Assembly (NCBI RefSeq): GCF_023715445.1
Contig: NZ_JAMBOD010000009.1
Location: forward strand, 1-64,000
Source: Fictibacillus nanhaiensis
GTDB lineage: Bacteria > Bacillota > Bacilli > Bacillales > Fictibacillaceae
Direction of reading: 5' to 3'
Length of the DNA: 64,000 bases
A model generated the notes under the pieces. The model saw nothing but the letters and a program-made list of their open reading frames with translations, did not search any database and was not told the DNA's origin. Made by a program: the position numbers and the translations under genes. Each line of letters opens with the position of its first letter. The stretch's first letter is position 1. Below are positions 7,522 to 16,558 of the stretch, piece after piece.

Positions 7522-9189
7522 TTACCAATTGCGCTTTTCCCACTGGTTATCAAATACTTCCACTCTTTCTTTCTTGCCATCTGAGTCAGTAGAGTACACA
7601 TCATCCACATACCAGCCTCTGCCGTTTACTGAACCATCCGTCTGATAGAGGAAACGGACGAATTGCGTTCCATCAGGAAGTTCTGCTTTTTCGTGAGACC
7701 ATTTTTCATCCTTACCGGTGTATACTTCAGGCAAGTCTGTCCATGTTTCGCCATCTTCTGAAACTTGGACCAGTCCTTTGTCACTTCCGGTCTCGATACT
7801 GAACCAATTTTGGAAGTGAAGTGTATTTTGGCTATCTTCAAGTTTAAAAGTTAAATTCTTTGCAAGTTTATCGCCATACCCTGCAAACCAAGCATTATCT
7901 TTTTGCTTCATTGGGACGGAAATGGAGTCACCAGCGTATTGAGCAACTTGCCGTCTGATCGGATTCATTGAAACTGTTGCACGGGAAGGGTGCACACGGT
8001 TCGTTAATGTTAAAACGATCATCTGATTTTTTGGTGAAACGACCATGGATGTACCAGTATATCCGGTATGACCAAGTGTTTCTTCGTTAGATAGTGAGTC
8101 CATGTACCAGCCTTGATTCAACTCCCATCCGAGCCCGTGTGAGTTGCTAGGGAACTGAGGAAGCTGGTTTTCAGTTAATAGTCGCACTGTCTCCGGTTGG
8201 AGTATTTGAGTCGAACCATATTTTCCTTTTTGTAAAATCATGTGACCAAAAATTGCAAGGTCTTTTGCGGTTGAGAAAACACCAGCATGACCGGCTACAC
8301 CGTCAAGACTCCATGCGTTTTCATCATGAACACTGCCCCAAACCATGCCGCGTCCTATGTTTGGCTGATATTCGGTAGCTGCGACACGATCACGAAGGGA
8401 AGCTGGAGGATTATACATCGTATCCTTCATTCCGAGCGGCTCGGTGATGTTTCCTTTTACAAACTCATCAAGTCTTTGACCGGACAGTCTTTCTACTAAA
8501 ACACCAAGTGTGATTAAGTTCAGGTCACTGTATGTATAGGTAGTGCCAGGCTGATTTTTCAACTGGTACTTTAAAGCAATCTGCAGTCTGTCTTCACGGT
8601 TCGTTCCCATGTTATAAAGGGGGATCCATGCCGTGAAACCAGAGGTATGCGTCATGATCTGCCTGATCGTCACGTTTTCTTTGCCGTTCTCATTGAATTC
8701 AGGAATGTATTTTCCAACAGGATCGTCCAAATCAAACTTTCCTTGTTCATACAGCTGCATGGCTGCAGTTGTGGTGAATAACTTGGAGATTGAGGCGATA
8801 TCAAAAATCGTCTCCTTTTTCATCTCAACCGGGTTGTCCATCTCTGTGAAATGATCATCTGTATAGCGAGCGGAATAGCCGTAGGCATCATGTTTTGCAA
8901 TGCTTCCGCTGCGCGCGACGAGAACAACAGCACCGGGCATCGTTCGTTTCTCCATCTCACTTTCTATGAAAGAATCGATCTTTTGAAGCGGCTCTCTTTT
9001 GAGTGAAGCACTCTCAGGAGTTCCCGGGTGAAGAACAGCAGAAGACTGAACTGGGAGGTTCCAGTCACCAGGAAGAACTTGTTGATTTATTGAAGAATCT
9101 TCGGCAAAAATGGCAGGGGTTACACTTGATAGCAGCATGGCTGTACTTAGCATCGTACAAACTAAAACGCGTTTTCCTTTCATATGCAC
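7522..9189 (-). CDS. Secreted beta-lactamase-fold serine hydrolase (class C / PBP4* type)
   Basis: A 555-residue secreted protein. It has a signal peptide (basic start, hydrophobic stretch, likely cleavage after AIFA near residue 30) and a serine hydrolase domain with the SxxK nucleophile motif SISK near residue 136, a tyrosine motif TYSDLN and a KTG-equivalent GHTGYTGT. A C-terminal beta-rich extension of about 120 residues ends in RGWYVDDV, like carbohydrate/MAM-type accessory domains. Relatives are D-Ala-D-Ala carboxypeptidases, esterases and muropeptide hydrolases such as YbbE; the exact substrate is open. Single-gene unit with its own terminator. Confidence 0.88.
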   Translation of the reverse strand: MHMKGKRVLVCTMLSTAMLLSSVTPAIFAEDSSINQQVLPGDWNLPVQSSAVLHPGTPESASLKREPLQKIDSFIESEMEKRTMPGAVVLVARSGSIAKHDAYGYSARYTDDHFTEMDNPVEMKKETIFDIASISKLFTTTAAMQLYEQGKFDLDDPVGKYIPEFNENGKENVTIRQIMTHTSGFTAWIPLYNMGTNREDRLQIALKYQLKNQPGTTYTYSDLNLITLGVLVERLSGQRLDEFVKGNITEPLGMKDTMYNPPASLRDRVAATEYQPNIGRGMVWGSVHDENAWSLDGVAGHAGVFSTAKDLAIFGHMILQKGKYGSTQILQPETVRLLTENQLPQFPSNSHGLGWELNQGWYMDSLSNEETLGHTGYTGTSMVVSPKNQMIVLTLTNRVHPSRATVSMNPIRRQVAQYAGDSISVPMKQKDNAWFAGYGDKLAKNLTFKLEDSQNTLHFQNWFSIETGSDKGLVQVSEDGETWTDLPEVYTGKDEKWSHEKAELPDGTQFVRFLYQTDGSVNGRGWYVDDVYSTDSDGKKERVEVFDNQWEKRNW

Positions 9190-9300
9190 ATCTCCTTATT
9201 CTGAAAATTCTTACACTTTATTACAGTATCAATCCAGAAAAGCGCTGTCCATCACTCATAAGACCCACAGTACATGGTCCTAGAATTGTCAGAATTGTTT

Positions 9301-9324
9301 GGGGTCTGTCCCGGGACAGACCCC
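9301..9324. repeat. Perfect GGGGTCTGTCCC palindrome, copy 1
   Basis: A 24-bp perfect palindrome with 12-bp arms lies between the divergent hydrolase and the MraY-like gene, followed by TTATTTTT. The same core recurs at 16495-16535. Confidence 0.85.
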
Positions 9325-9400
9325 TTATTTTTAAAAATGAAGGAACATTTTGCCTTTTATCGAATTTTATATACGTGACGGACTTGAAAGGAGATTACAC

Positions 9401-10351
9401 GTGCTTGTACAGTTAACCCCTGCATTCATCACGTTTTTATTAACGGTTCTTTTAGCTCCTGTATTGATTTTTACTCTTAAAAGATTAAAGCTGACCCAGC
9501 CTATTCGGGTGGAACTTCCTGCTGATCACCAAGAAAAGAAGGGTACCCCCCTTATGGCAGGAAGTGTATTCTTTGTTGGCATCATAGTCGCTTTGTTTTA
9601 TTACACAAGTCCTATCATGATTTTCCTTGTAGGAACTTTTGTCCTTTTTAGTTTTATCGGTTTTCTAGATGATTTTTGGAAAGCGTCTAAACAAGATCCA
9701 GGCGGGGTGTCAGGGAAAACAAAGCTAATCTTTCAATTTGGATTTACGATTCTGCTTTTATATATTGGGATCGATTTGTTCAACATTGATACAAGCATCC
9801 GCGTGACTGAGTCATATCACATCTTGTTGCCGTACATTCCTTACCTTGTGATTATCACCTTGTTTATCGTGGGTACCGCAAACGCGATCAATTTTACCGA
9901 TGGAATGGACGGGCTTCTGGGCATGGTAGCGATTCCTACATACTTCTTTTTCTTTGTCATTAGTGAGAATACAGAAGTGAAAGTGTTTTGTCTGGTGATG
10001 ATTGCAACTATTCTTGGTTTCTTGATCTATAACTTATATCCGGCAAAAGCGTTTATGGGGGATACAGGCTCTTTAGCGATAGGAGGGACGTTGTCATTTC
10101 TCGCAATCATTGAAAACGTAGAAATCTTGATTCCGATCCTATTTATCATCTATCTTGCCGAACAGCTATCGGTTATCATCCAAGTAGCTTATTTTAAACG
10201 GACGAAAAAGAAACTGTTCCGCTTTACGCCTATTCATTATCATTACGGGATAAAGTATGGTTGGTCTGAAAACATGATTGTTACCGTATTTGCGATGGTG
10301 TCATGGGCCGCTTGTGGAATCTGTCTTATTTATTTTGAGATGTTTATGTAG
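9401..10351 (+). CDS. MraY/TagO-type polyprenyl-phosphate sugar-1-phosphate transferase
   Basis: An integral membrane enzyme of glycosyltransferase family 4, which links a UDP-amino sugar phosphate to undecaprenyl phosphate. About ten membrane segments are visible. Family motifs are present: the DD pair in GFLDDFWKASK, NAINFTDGMDGL, and the MGDTGSLAIGG loop; the C-terminal TPIHYHYG resembles the PIHHHFE signature of MraY, so it is an MraY paralogue rather than TagO. I choose GTG 9401 because AAAGGAG lies 8 nt upstream; the ATG at 9350 has no site. It is not in the division cluster, so it may serve a modified or conditional wall pathway (inference). Confidence 0.88.
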   Translation: MLVQLTPAFITFLLTVLLAPVLIFTLKRLKLTQPIRVELPADHQEKKGTPLMAGSVFFVGIIVALFYYTSPIMIFLVGTFVLFSFIGFLDDFWKASKQDPGGVSGKTKLIFQFGFTILLLYIGIDLFNIDTSIRVTESYHILLPYIPYLVIITLFIVGTANAINFTDGMDGLLGMVAIPTYFFFFVISENTEVKVFCLVMIATILGFLIYNLYPAKAFMGDTGSLAIGGTLSFLAIIENVEILIPILFIIYLAEQLSVIIQVAYFKRTKKKLFRFTPIHYHYGIKYGWSENMIVTVFAMVSWAACGICLIYFEMFM

Positions 10352-10370
10352 ATTGTTGGATTGATAGGAT

Positions 10371-10401
10371 AAAAAAGACAGCGATTTCTCGCTGCCTTTT
10401 T
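10371..10401. terminator. Bidirectional terminator
   Basis: CAGCGA pairs with TCGCTG across a 4-nt loop, with six A on the left and CTTTTT on the right, so it can serve both the MraY-like gene and the endonuclease gene. Confidence 0.8.
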
Positions 10402-10404
10402 CAT

Positions 10405-11592
10405 TTACCAGATCTCCTCAACCCATTCCGGATGGTCAATGAACGGATTTCGATTGTGCTGATAGTCATTATAGATAATGTTATTTCGGTTGCGCTCCGA
10501 ATTGTCTACTGGATCTTCCAGGTGCCATTGCAGCAGCACAGACATTTTCCCATGATAAGGAGCAGATCCGTTGTTTACGTTGTTGTTAAGTTCCAGCTGT
10601 GGCTCATCACTAACGTCACCTTCATAACGTACTGCCATGTAGAACAGCATTCGTGCAACATCACCTTTTACTGCATCTCTAGGTTCCCACGAATCACTGT
10701 CATAATAGTTTCCTAATGCTTCAGAATGCTGTGTGCCTCCATTGTCAAAATCAAGGTTGCTTCTTGAACTGTTAACCGTTACATCGGTCGGACGCAGGTG
10801 GTGAATGTCTGTTCCTGGTCCCATGGTCGTTCCGAAATCGCCATGAGATTTTGCCCAAACGTGTTCGCGGTTCCAGTCGTTCACATTGCCTCCGTTCGTT
10901 GTTTTGCTTTGAGAACGGCCTGTGTATAACAAGATCACGTTGCTGCTGTTGTTTGGGTCTTCATCGGTCTCTTTTAATGCTTCCCAAACCTCAGAATAAG
11001 AAAGTTCAGTGTGGTCGTCGATGATGTTGTGAAGAGCTGTTTTTAATGCTGCACCTGTTTTTCCTCTAGCTGAATCATAATAAGAATCGTCATAAGCTGG
11101 CGGATCTGTCGGGTCTCCAGGATCTCCGGGATCACCAGGATCAGTGCCTGATGATTTTTCCATCGCGGTTGCGTTCTTTAAACCAGCGTGTGAAAAATAA
11201 GCCGTTAAATTCCCGGTAACTTTAATAGATTGTCCTTTTAAATCAGAATTGGATTGTAAGCCGAATTCCGAACGGAAAGAAGAAGGAATTTGTACATATA
11301 TCATGTTGGCAGTGTTTGTTTCCAATACACTGTCTGCTAACGCGAGTGCGTAGTCGTTTGGATAGTTGCTTGTTACAACAGTATTAGTAGCTGTAGGCTG
11401 CCCGACAACATAGCCCTGTACCGTTTTTAGGCTGTTGTTTTGATTGGCTATCGCTTGAGAAACAGAATATGGACTTGTCCAGGAACCGTCACCGGCAGCT
11501 TGAAGTGTTGGAATGAATGCTAGTGTACTGATTACTAAAGCAATGACCACTGAGAAAAGTGAAAGGAACTTCTTGTTTCCATTTCTTCTCAT
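10405..11592 (-). CDS. Secreted endonuclease I family nuclease with N-terminal OB-like domain
   Basis: A secreted nuclease of about 395 residues related to Bacillus Bsn/YurI. After a signal peptide there is a DUF6359/YhcR-type nucleic-acid-binding domain (roughly residues 40-145), a short repeat linker of GDPGDPGDP type, and an endonuclease I domain with the catalytic block NREHVWAKSHGDFG and DIHHLRPTD. It degrades extracellular RNA or DNA with a divalent metal. Of the clustered ATG codons (11610, 11607, 11595, 11592) those at 11595 or 11592 fit the GGAGG site best. Single gene. Confidence 0.9.
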   Translation of the reverse strand: MRRNGNKKFLSLFSVVIALVISTLAFIPTLQAAGDGSWTSPYSVSQAIANQNNSLKTVQGYVVGQPTATNTVVTSNYPNDYALALADSVLETNTANMIYVQIPSSFRSEFGLQSNSDLKGQSIKVTGNLTAYFSHAGLKNATAMEKSSGTDPGDPGDPGDPTDPPAYDDSYYDSARGKTGAALKTALHNIIDDHTELSYSEVWEALKETDEDPNNSSNVILLYTGRSQSKTTNGGNVNDWNREHVWAKSHGDFGTTMGPGTDIHHLRPTDVTVNSSRSNLDFDNGGTQHSEALGNYYDSDSWEPRDAVKGDVARMLFYMAVRYEGDVSDEPQLELNNNVNNGSAPYHGKMSVLLQWHLEDPVDNSERNRNNIIYNDYQHNRNPFIDHPEWVEEIW

Positions 11593-11872
11593 CATCAACG
11601 CCTCCATCATTTTATTTTCTACTCACGCTGGTAAATCTGCTTTTATTTTACAATCAATCTATTAACTTCATTTTACAGACTTGTAAATTATCAACCTAGT
11701 TACTAAGGAACGAACTATTTAGAAGTGGAATGCAGTTAGAATGGCCTATCGAAACAAAATACAGTAAGAAAGAAAGTTAGTACGGTCAGACAGTACCTTT
11801 ACAAAGTGGAAATAGCATCATGATAAAATTTGAGTTACATTCAAAAGGTGGAATGATTAGGAGGTAGAATAG

Positions 11873-12076
11873 ATGGAAATCGGAGAAGATGAATTAACAG
11901 ACAATAAACGATGTCCTTTATGTAACGGGGATAATAAATGCGCAATTTCAAACGGGGAAAAACCTGAATCCTGCTGGTGTATGACAGTATCTATTTCATC
12001 AAATTTGCTGGAAAAAACTACAGAAAAAAACCGCTGTATTTGTCAAAAATGTGTTATGAGCAATATGACTAGGTGA
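11873..12076 (+). CDS. Cysteine-rich CWC family protein
   Basis: A 67-residue protein matching the small Cys_rich_CWC family: CPLCNGDNKCAI near the start, the signature CWCM in the middle and CICQKCV near the end. Seven to eight cysteines suggest zinc binding. The function of the family is unknown. The start has a strong site (AGGAGG, 8 nt before ATG). Confidence 0.8.
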   Translation: MEIGEDELTDNKRCPLCNGDNKCAISNGEKPESCWCMTVSISSNLLEKTTEKNRCICQKCVMSNMTR

Positions 12077-12142
12077 AATAAGTGTGCTGAACGAAAATAA
12101 AAGACTTTTTGGCTAGCTTTTTCTTTTGAAAAGATGATTTCT

Positions 12143-12260
12143 AGGCGAAACTCGGTTATCTTGAGCGAAACGGGACCGATTTTGAGCGAAACTCAACGAT
12201 CCTGAGCGAAAACTAACCGTTTTTGAGCGAACGTGTAATAAATAAAAGAACACGTACCGT
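12143..12260. repeat. Phased GAGCGAAAC array (5 units) with a conserved end
   Basis: Five units of (T)GAGCGAAAC begin at 12143, 12163, 12184, 12204 and 12225, so they recur every 20-21 bp. The last unit runs into a conserved tail (CGAACGTGTAATAAATAAAA, then GAACACGTACCGTAAAA) that recurs inverted at 27500-27540 and in part at 41892-41912. It lies between the convergent CWC and dctB genes. No gene or terminator explains it. Confidence 0.8.
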
Positions 12261-12317
12261 AAAAAAGAAAGAGGAGCTGACCAAAACTGATAAGCCAACT
12301 CCAATTTGATTTTCAGC

Positions 12318-13379
12318 TCAAAAATCACTATGTTCTTTTCGCGCATTCTTCATCTTTCTCATGAGTTCTGTTCCAATTTCTTCTTCAAACTCTTTCCAAA
12401 CCGGCTCCCAATGTTCCGCCCATTTCCTTTTTTCTTCATCAGTCAGGTGATAGATTTCAATGCCTGATTGCTTTTGGATCGAGCGTAGCTGTTCTTCATT
12501 CATATCAAACGATTGAGTCTGGTTCCACTGCGTTGTTTCTTTCAAAGACTCATTGATGATCTTCTGCTGCTCTTCTGAAAGCTTCTTCCAAAAATCCTTG
12601 TTCATGATGACTGTATACCCTAAAAATCCATGGTTGCTGATCGTTAAGTGGCTTTGAACGTCAAAGAACTTCTTTGAATAAATGTTGGAAATCGTGTTCT
12701 CTTCGCCATTCAATTCACCGGATTCTAGCAGTCTGTAAGTCTCGTTAAAGTCTAATCCAACAGCTTTGGCATTCACGCCTTGAAACTGTTTCTCTAAAAC
12801 GGGACTTGGCATGATGCGAAGGGTTTGTCCTTTTAAATCGGAAGGCTGTTTAACAGGTCCATCATTCGTTGTAATCTGTTTAAAGCCGTTTGTCCAAAAA
12901 GTGAGCCCTTTCATGTTTCCTTTTTCTATAGACTGAAGCAGCGTTTTTCCAATATCACCGTTCAATACCTGTATGATGCTTTCTCGGGTTGGCATCGCAT
13001 ACGGGAGGTCCAGCACCTGAAATTTAGGAGAGAACGTACTCAGTTTCGTAGTGGCAGGGGCGATCATCTGTATATCACCGTACTCCAAGGCTTCTAGTTC
13101 TTCCTGATCTGAATACAGGCCGCCGTTCGGAATCACCTCGACTTTTATCCGTCCATCCGATTTTTGATCTACTAGTTTTGCAAAACGCTGAGCGGCCAGT
13201 CCTTTAGGTGTATTCTCGGCAACAACATGGCTGAACTTTATCACGATTTGCTCTTTAATCCCTTTTTGGTCATCGTCAAATGGAAGGGAGTTCTCAGAGA
13301 ACTTCGTATGAAAACCAATCCAGATCGATACAGCCAGGCCAGCAAATAATAAGAACGCAATACTTAAGAATGCTTTCAT
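12318..13379 (-). CDS. dctB: DctB, TRAP-type C4-dicarboxylate-binding sensor protein
   Basis: A 353-residue extracytoplasmic binding protein anchored by an N-terminal hydrophobic segment (residues 5-22). The DctP/TRAP solute-binding fold shows in KFSHVVAENTPKGLAAQRF, PNGGLYSDQEELEALEYGD and the LRIMPSPVLEKQFQG segment. No TRAP membrane subunits are next to it. Instead the sensor kinase, regulator and a DctP-type symporter follow on the other strand, as in Bacillus subtilis where DctB is a ligand sensor for DctS rather than a transporter part. The ribosome site is weak (TTAGG close to ATG). Confidence 0.9.
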   Translation of the reverse strand: MKAFLSIAFLLFAGLAVSIWIGFHTKFSENSLPFDDDQKGIKEQIVIKFSHVVAENTPKGLAAQRFAKLVDQKSDGRIKVEVIPNGGLYSDQEELEALEYGDIQMIAPATTKLSTFSPKFQVLDLPYAMPTRESIIQVLNGDIGKTLLQSIEKGNMKGLTFWTNGFKQITTNDGPVKQPSDLKGQTLRIMPSPVLEKQFQGVNAKAVGLDFNETYRLLESGELNGEENTISNIYSKKFFDVQSHLTISNHGFLGYTVIMNKDFWKKLSEEQQKIINESLKETTQWNQTQSFDMNEEQLRSIQKQSGIEIYHLTDEEKRKWAEHWEPVWKEFEEEIGTELMRKMKNARKEHSDF

Positions 13380-13475
13380 CCTAATAAAACCCCGAATCCG
13401 TCATTTTTTAAATAGTCTAACATATGCGGACTGTAATGATACAATAGGGACAAGATTAAGGGAGGAAGCTTGGCT

Positions 13476-15071
13476 ATGACGATGAAACGACTGCCTATTC
13501 GGACAAAAATCATGATACTCACATTTGGCATCGTACTTTATGCCATCCTTATTGGAGGTGTCGTAATCATCGGTAAGATTCTAGATATACAGGAAGAAGA
13601 ACTCGGCAAACGAGCGATGATAACATCTAGAACTGTTGCACAGCTTCCAGAGGTGAAAGCCCACATCCAAGAAAATGAAGGCTGGAAAACAATAGAACCA
13701 GTCGTTGAGAAAATACGAGTGATTAATGAAGCGGATTACATTGTTGTCATGAATATGGATGGTGTACGTTATTCTCATCCAGTGAAAGAAATGCTAGGCA
13801 CTAAATCGGAAGGAAAAGACGAGAGTGCCGCATTTGCAGACCATACATTTATCTCCAAAGCAAAAGGGGAAATGGGGACAGCCGTAAGAGCTTTTGTTCC
13901 AATCAAAAATGAAAACCTGGAGCAGATCGGAGTTGTAGCGGTTGGTCATGTCATACCCGGGTTTAATGAAGTATTCCATGATCTGACAGACGAGATGACT
14001 TTAATTCTTTTACTTGTGCTATCTTTTGGAATCATTGGTTCGTGGCTGCTTGCACGGCATCTGAAGCAGCAGATGTTTTATCTGGAACCGCATGAAATCG
14101 TCCGTATGTTGGAAGAACGGACAGCTACCTTCCATTCGATGCATGAAGGGGTTATTGCAATCGATAATCAGGAGCATATCTCTATCTTTAATGAAAAAGC
14201 AAAACGTATTTTTAATGTCTCTGGGGATGTAATTGGTAAACCGATCCGAGAAGTGATTCCGGATACACGATTACCGGAAATCATCGAGCTGAGCAGACCT
14301 GTCTATAACCAGGAGATTAGAGTGAGCGGGAAAGTCATCATGAGTAACCGCGTTCCGATTAAAGTCAACGACCAGATTGTCGGTGCCGTAGCCATTTTCC
14401 AGGATCGTACGGAAGTTGCTAAAATGGCAGAAGAACTAACAGGCGTAAAAGCTTTTGTTGAAGCACTAAGGGTTCAAAATCATGAACATATGAACAAACT
14501 CCATACGATCGCCGGGCTTCTTCAGCTCGGAAAAATAAAAAAAGCGATGCAATACGTTTTTCAAGTGTCAGAAGAAACAGGAACACTTACTCGTTTCCTG
14601 AATCAAAGAATTAAAAATGAAAGTTTAGCAGGGCTTTTATTAAGCAAAGTGGGCCGTGGAAAAGAACTGGGGATAAAGGTTGTTATCGACAGTGAAAGCC
14701 GCCTTGAAGATTTTCCGGTTCATCTCGATCAGCACGATTTTGTAATGATTTTAGGCAACTTAATTGAAAATGCGTTTGATTCATTAGAAGGATTTCCAGA
14801 CGCAAGGATAGACGTTAGCATTGAGCAGGATTCTGAAGTATGTGCGATGTTGGTGGAGGATAACGGCTCTGGTATGACTGAAGACATTAAAAAGCATATA
14901 TTCGAAAGAGGATACACGACTAAAGGCGAGAACGGTTCAGGTATTGGCCTTTATTTAATACATCAGATCGTTGAAAAAGGAAAAGGAGAAATTGAGGTTA
15001 CTTCTCATGAAAATCAAGGTACAAGTTTCGTCATTACGTTTCCGATGGAAGACAGGGGTGAAGACGTGTGA
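13476..15071 (+). CDS. dctS: DctS, membrane sensor histidine kinase for C4-dicarboxylates
   Basis: About 531 residues. It has two membrane segments (about 13-35 and 175-195) flanking an extracytoplasmic PAS-like sensor domain of the CitA/DcuS type, a cytoplasmic PAS domain (about 215-310), a histidine in RVQNHEHMNKLHT near residue 338, and an ATPase domain with NLIENAFDSLEG, DNGSGM and GSGIGLYL. It should phosphorylate DctR. A TTG at 13470 also lies in frame, but ATG 13476 is 10 nt from GGGAGG and is preferred. It diverges from dctB across about 95 bp and overlaps dctR by 4 bp. Confidence 0.93.
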   Translation: MTMKRLPIRTKIMILTFGIVLYAILIGGVVIIGKILDIQEEELGKRAMITSRTVAQLPEVKAHIQENEGWKTIEPVVEKIRVINEADYIVVMNMDGVRYSHPVKEMLGTKSEGKDESAAFADHTFISKAKGEMGTAVRAFVPIKNENLEQIGVVAVGHVIPGFNEVFHDLTDEMTLILLLVLSFGIIGSWLLARHLKQQMFYLEPHEIVRMLEERTATFHSMHEGVIAIDNQEHISIFNEKAKRIFNVSGDVIGKPIREVIPDTRLPEIIELSRPVYNQEIRVSGKVIMSNRVPIKVNDQIVGAVAIFQDRTEVAKMAEELTGVKAFVEALRVQNHEHMNKLHTIAGLLQLGKIKKAMQYVFQVSEETGTLTRFLNQRIKNESLAGLLLSKVGRGKELGIKVVIDSESRLEDFPVHLDQHDFVMILGNLIENAFDSLEGFPDARIDVSIEQDSEVCAMLVEDNGSGMTEDIKKHIFERGYTTKGENGSGIGLYLIHQIVEKGKGEIEVTSHENQGTSFVITFPMEDRGEDV

Positions 15072-15754
15072 GTGAATTAAAGGTATTACTAATAGAGGAT
15101 GATCCCATGGTCCAGGAGATCAACAAGGCATTTATCGAAAAAGTAAAAGGATTCAAAGTAATTTCGTGTGCTTCCAACGGGACAGAGGGAATGGAACAAA
15201 TAAGGAAACTAAAACCTGATCTTGTTGTTCTCGATATTTATATGCCTGGGCAAGATGGTGTGAAAACTCTTCAGCGTATCAGAACGGAAGAAATTCAAGT
15301 CGATGTGATTGTCATTACAGCTGCAAACGATCTAGACACCATACGGTCTATGCTGCAAAACGGTGCTTTTGACTATATCATCAAACCGTTTAATTTTGAG
15401 CGGATAAAAAAAGCGCTTGATAAATACAAAGACTTTCATGCAACCATTTCACCCTCAGGATCAGTTACCCAAAAAGATCTCGATAACCTATTCTACTCGG
15501 AAAAAAGGGAAGTAATTAATACTCCTGAGCTTCCGAAGGGATTAAATGAACTTACACTAAAACAGATCGAAGCTTTTCTAAAGATTCAAACGAAAGCGAA
15601 ATCTGCTGAGGAAGTGGCAGAAGGTGTGGGGATCGCCAGGGTAACGGCACGCAGATACCTTGATTATCTCGTGAAAAACGGCAGCATCCAGATGGACATT
15701 CAGTACGGAACCATCGGCAGACCGGTAAATCGGTATTTATTAAAAAAAAAGTAA
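15068..15754 (+). CDS. dctR: DctR, response regulator of C4-dicarboxylate transport
   Basis: A 228-residue two-component regulator. The receiver domain (1-125) has the acidic pair D11/D12, phospho-acceptor D56 in VVLDIYMPG and the conserved lysine in YIIKPF. The C-terminal half has the CitT/DcuR-type winged HTH (SAEEVAEGVGIARVTARRYL). GTG start within GTGA overlaps the end of dctS, indicating translational coupling. It should activate dctP at 16559. Confidence 0.93.
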   Translation: MSELKVLLIEDDPMVQEINKAFIEKVKGFKVISCASNGTEGMEQIRKLKPDLVVLDIYMPGQDGVKTLQRIRTEEIQVDVIVITAANDLDTIRSMLQNGAFDYIIKPFNFERIKKALDKYKDFHATISPSGSVTQKDLDNLFYSEKREVINTPELPKGLNELTLKQIEAFLKIQTKAKSAEEVAEGVGIARVTARRYLDYLVKNGSIQMDIQYGTIGRPVNRYLLKKK

Positions 15755-15841
15755 TAAAATAACTATCCTTTTACTCGTTAATTAGATTCAAAAAGGATAT
15801 TATTTACTATTGTGTGGAATCCATGATAGGGGGTTAGATGA

Positions 15842-16375
15842 GTGTCTGTAATAAAAGTACAGAAAGCTGAACTTCGAGAGGTTCGTATTGAAGATGCCGA
15901 AGCTGTTTTATCGATTCAACGTGAAGTCGTTGAAGAAAGAGATTACTTTATTGCAGTTTCAGAAGAGTTTAATAAAACAACTGAAGAGCATCAAGAATGG
16001 ATTCAAAAGATTATGGAGCACGAAAGAGAGACCATGTTTGTAGCAGAAGTTGAAGGTGAAGTAGCAGGTTGGATCGTCTTCAAATCACAAGAGCGAAAGA
16101 GAATGCACCACACGGGTTCATTCGCGATTATGATCCAAAAAGAATACAGAAATAAAGGAATTGGCAAGCTGTTGATCCACGAGTTGCTGCGGTGGGCAGA
16201 ACAGCATCCCCTTATCGAAAAAGTTACGTTAGGTACATTCTCGACAAACACAAGAGCAATTGAACTATATAAGAAGCTTGGTTTTGTTGAGGAAGGACGT
16301 AAAGTAAAGGAATTTAAATTCAGTGATAATGAATACGTCGATGATGTTTTGATGTACAAGATCGTTAAGGGATAA
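15842..16375 (+). CDS. GNAT family N-acetyltransferase
   Basis: A 177-residue acetyl-CoA-dependent acetyltransferase. The RimI/YhhY-like core shows in FAIMIQKEYRNKGIGKLLIH, where RNKGIGK is the acetyl-CoA pyrophosphate loop (Q/RxxGxG/A), and in ELYKKLGFVEEGRKVKEF. GTG 15842 has a GATAGGGGG site 8 nt upstream. It lies between dctR and dctP but has no obvious link to dicarboxylates. Substrate unknown. Confidence 0.85.
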   Translation: MSVIKVQKAELREVRIEDAEAVLSIQREVVEERDYFIAVSEEFNKTTEEHQEWIQKIMEHERETMFVAEVEGEVAGWIVFKSQERKRMHHTGSFAIMIQKEYRNKGIGKLLIHELLRWAEQHPLIEKVTLGTFSTNTRAIELYKKLGFVEEGRKVKEFKFSDNEYVDDVLMYKIVKG

Positions 16376-16432
16376 ATCAGAGACCAAAAAGACCAAAACG
16401 TCCAATAAGTTCATAATATTCTAACAAAAGAT

Positions 16433-16478
16433 TGAAAGCGTTATCATTACATTACAAATGTTGATAGCGCTTTTTTTG
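16433..16478 (+). promoter_or_regulatory. cre site merged with the terminator before dctP
   Basis: TGAAAGCGTTATCA (16433-16446) matches the CcpA consensus TGWAANCGNTNWCA at every position. The same bases form one arm of a terminator (AGCGTTATC with GATAGCGCT, then TTTTTTTG) ending the GNAT gene. Carbon catabolite control of dctP is known in Bacillus subtilis; here the operator lies about 115 bp before dctP. Confidence 0.7.
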
Positions 16479-16494
16479 TATGAAATTGTGTATG

Positions 16495-16535
16495 AATTGA
16501 CTGGGGTCTGTCCCGGGGACAGACCCCAGTCAATT
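16495..16535. repeat. 41-bp perfect palindrome in the dctP leader (GGGGTCTGTCCC, copy 2)
   Basis: Two 20-bp arms (starting AATTGACTGGGG) flank a single central G with no mismatch. The core equals the palindrome at 9301-9324. It ends 24 nt before the dctP start and 7 nt before its ribosome site. Confidence 0.9.
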
Positions 16536-16558
16536 ACCATGAAAGGAGAAGAACAAAC

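Noticed and set aside
9003-9416. Plus-strand 137-residue frame
   Set aside because: It is mostly antisense to the signal end of the hydrolase gene and has no family features.
12113-12346. Minus-strand 77-residue frame over the GAGCGAAAC array
   Set aside because: Its sequence is only the phased repeat translated; it overlaps the dctB stop.
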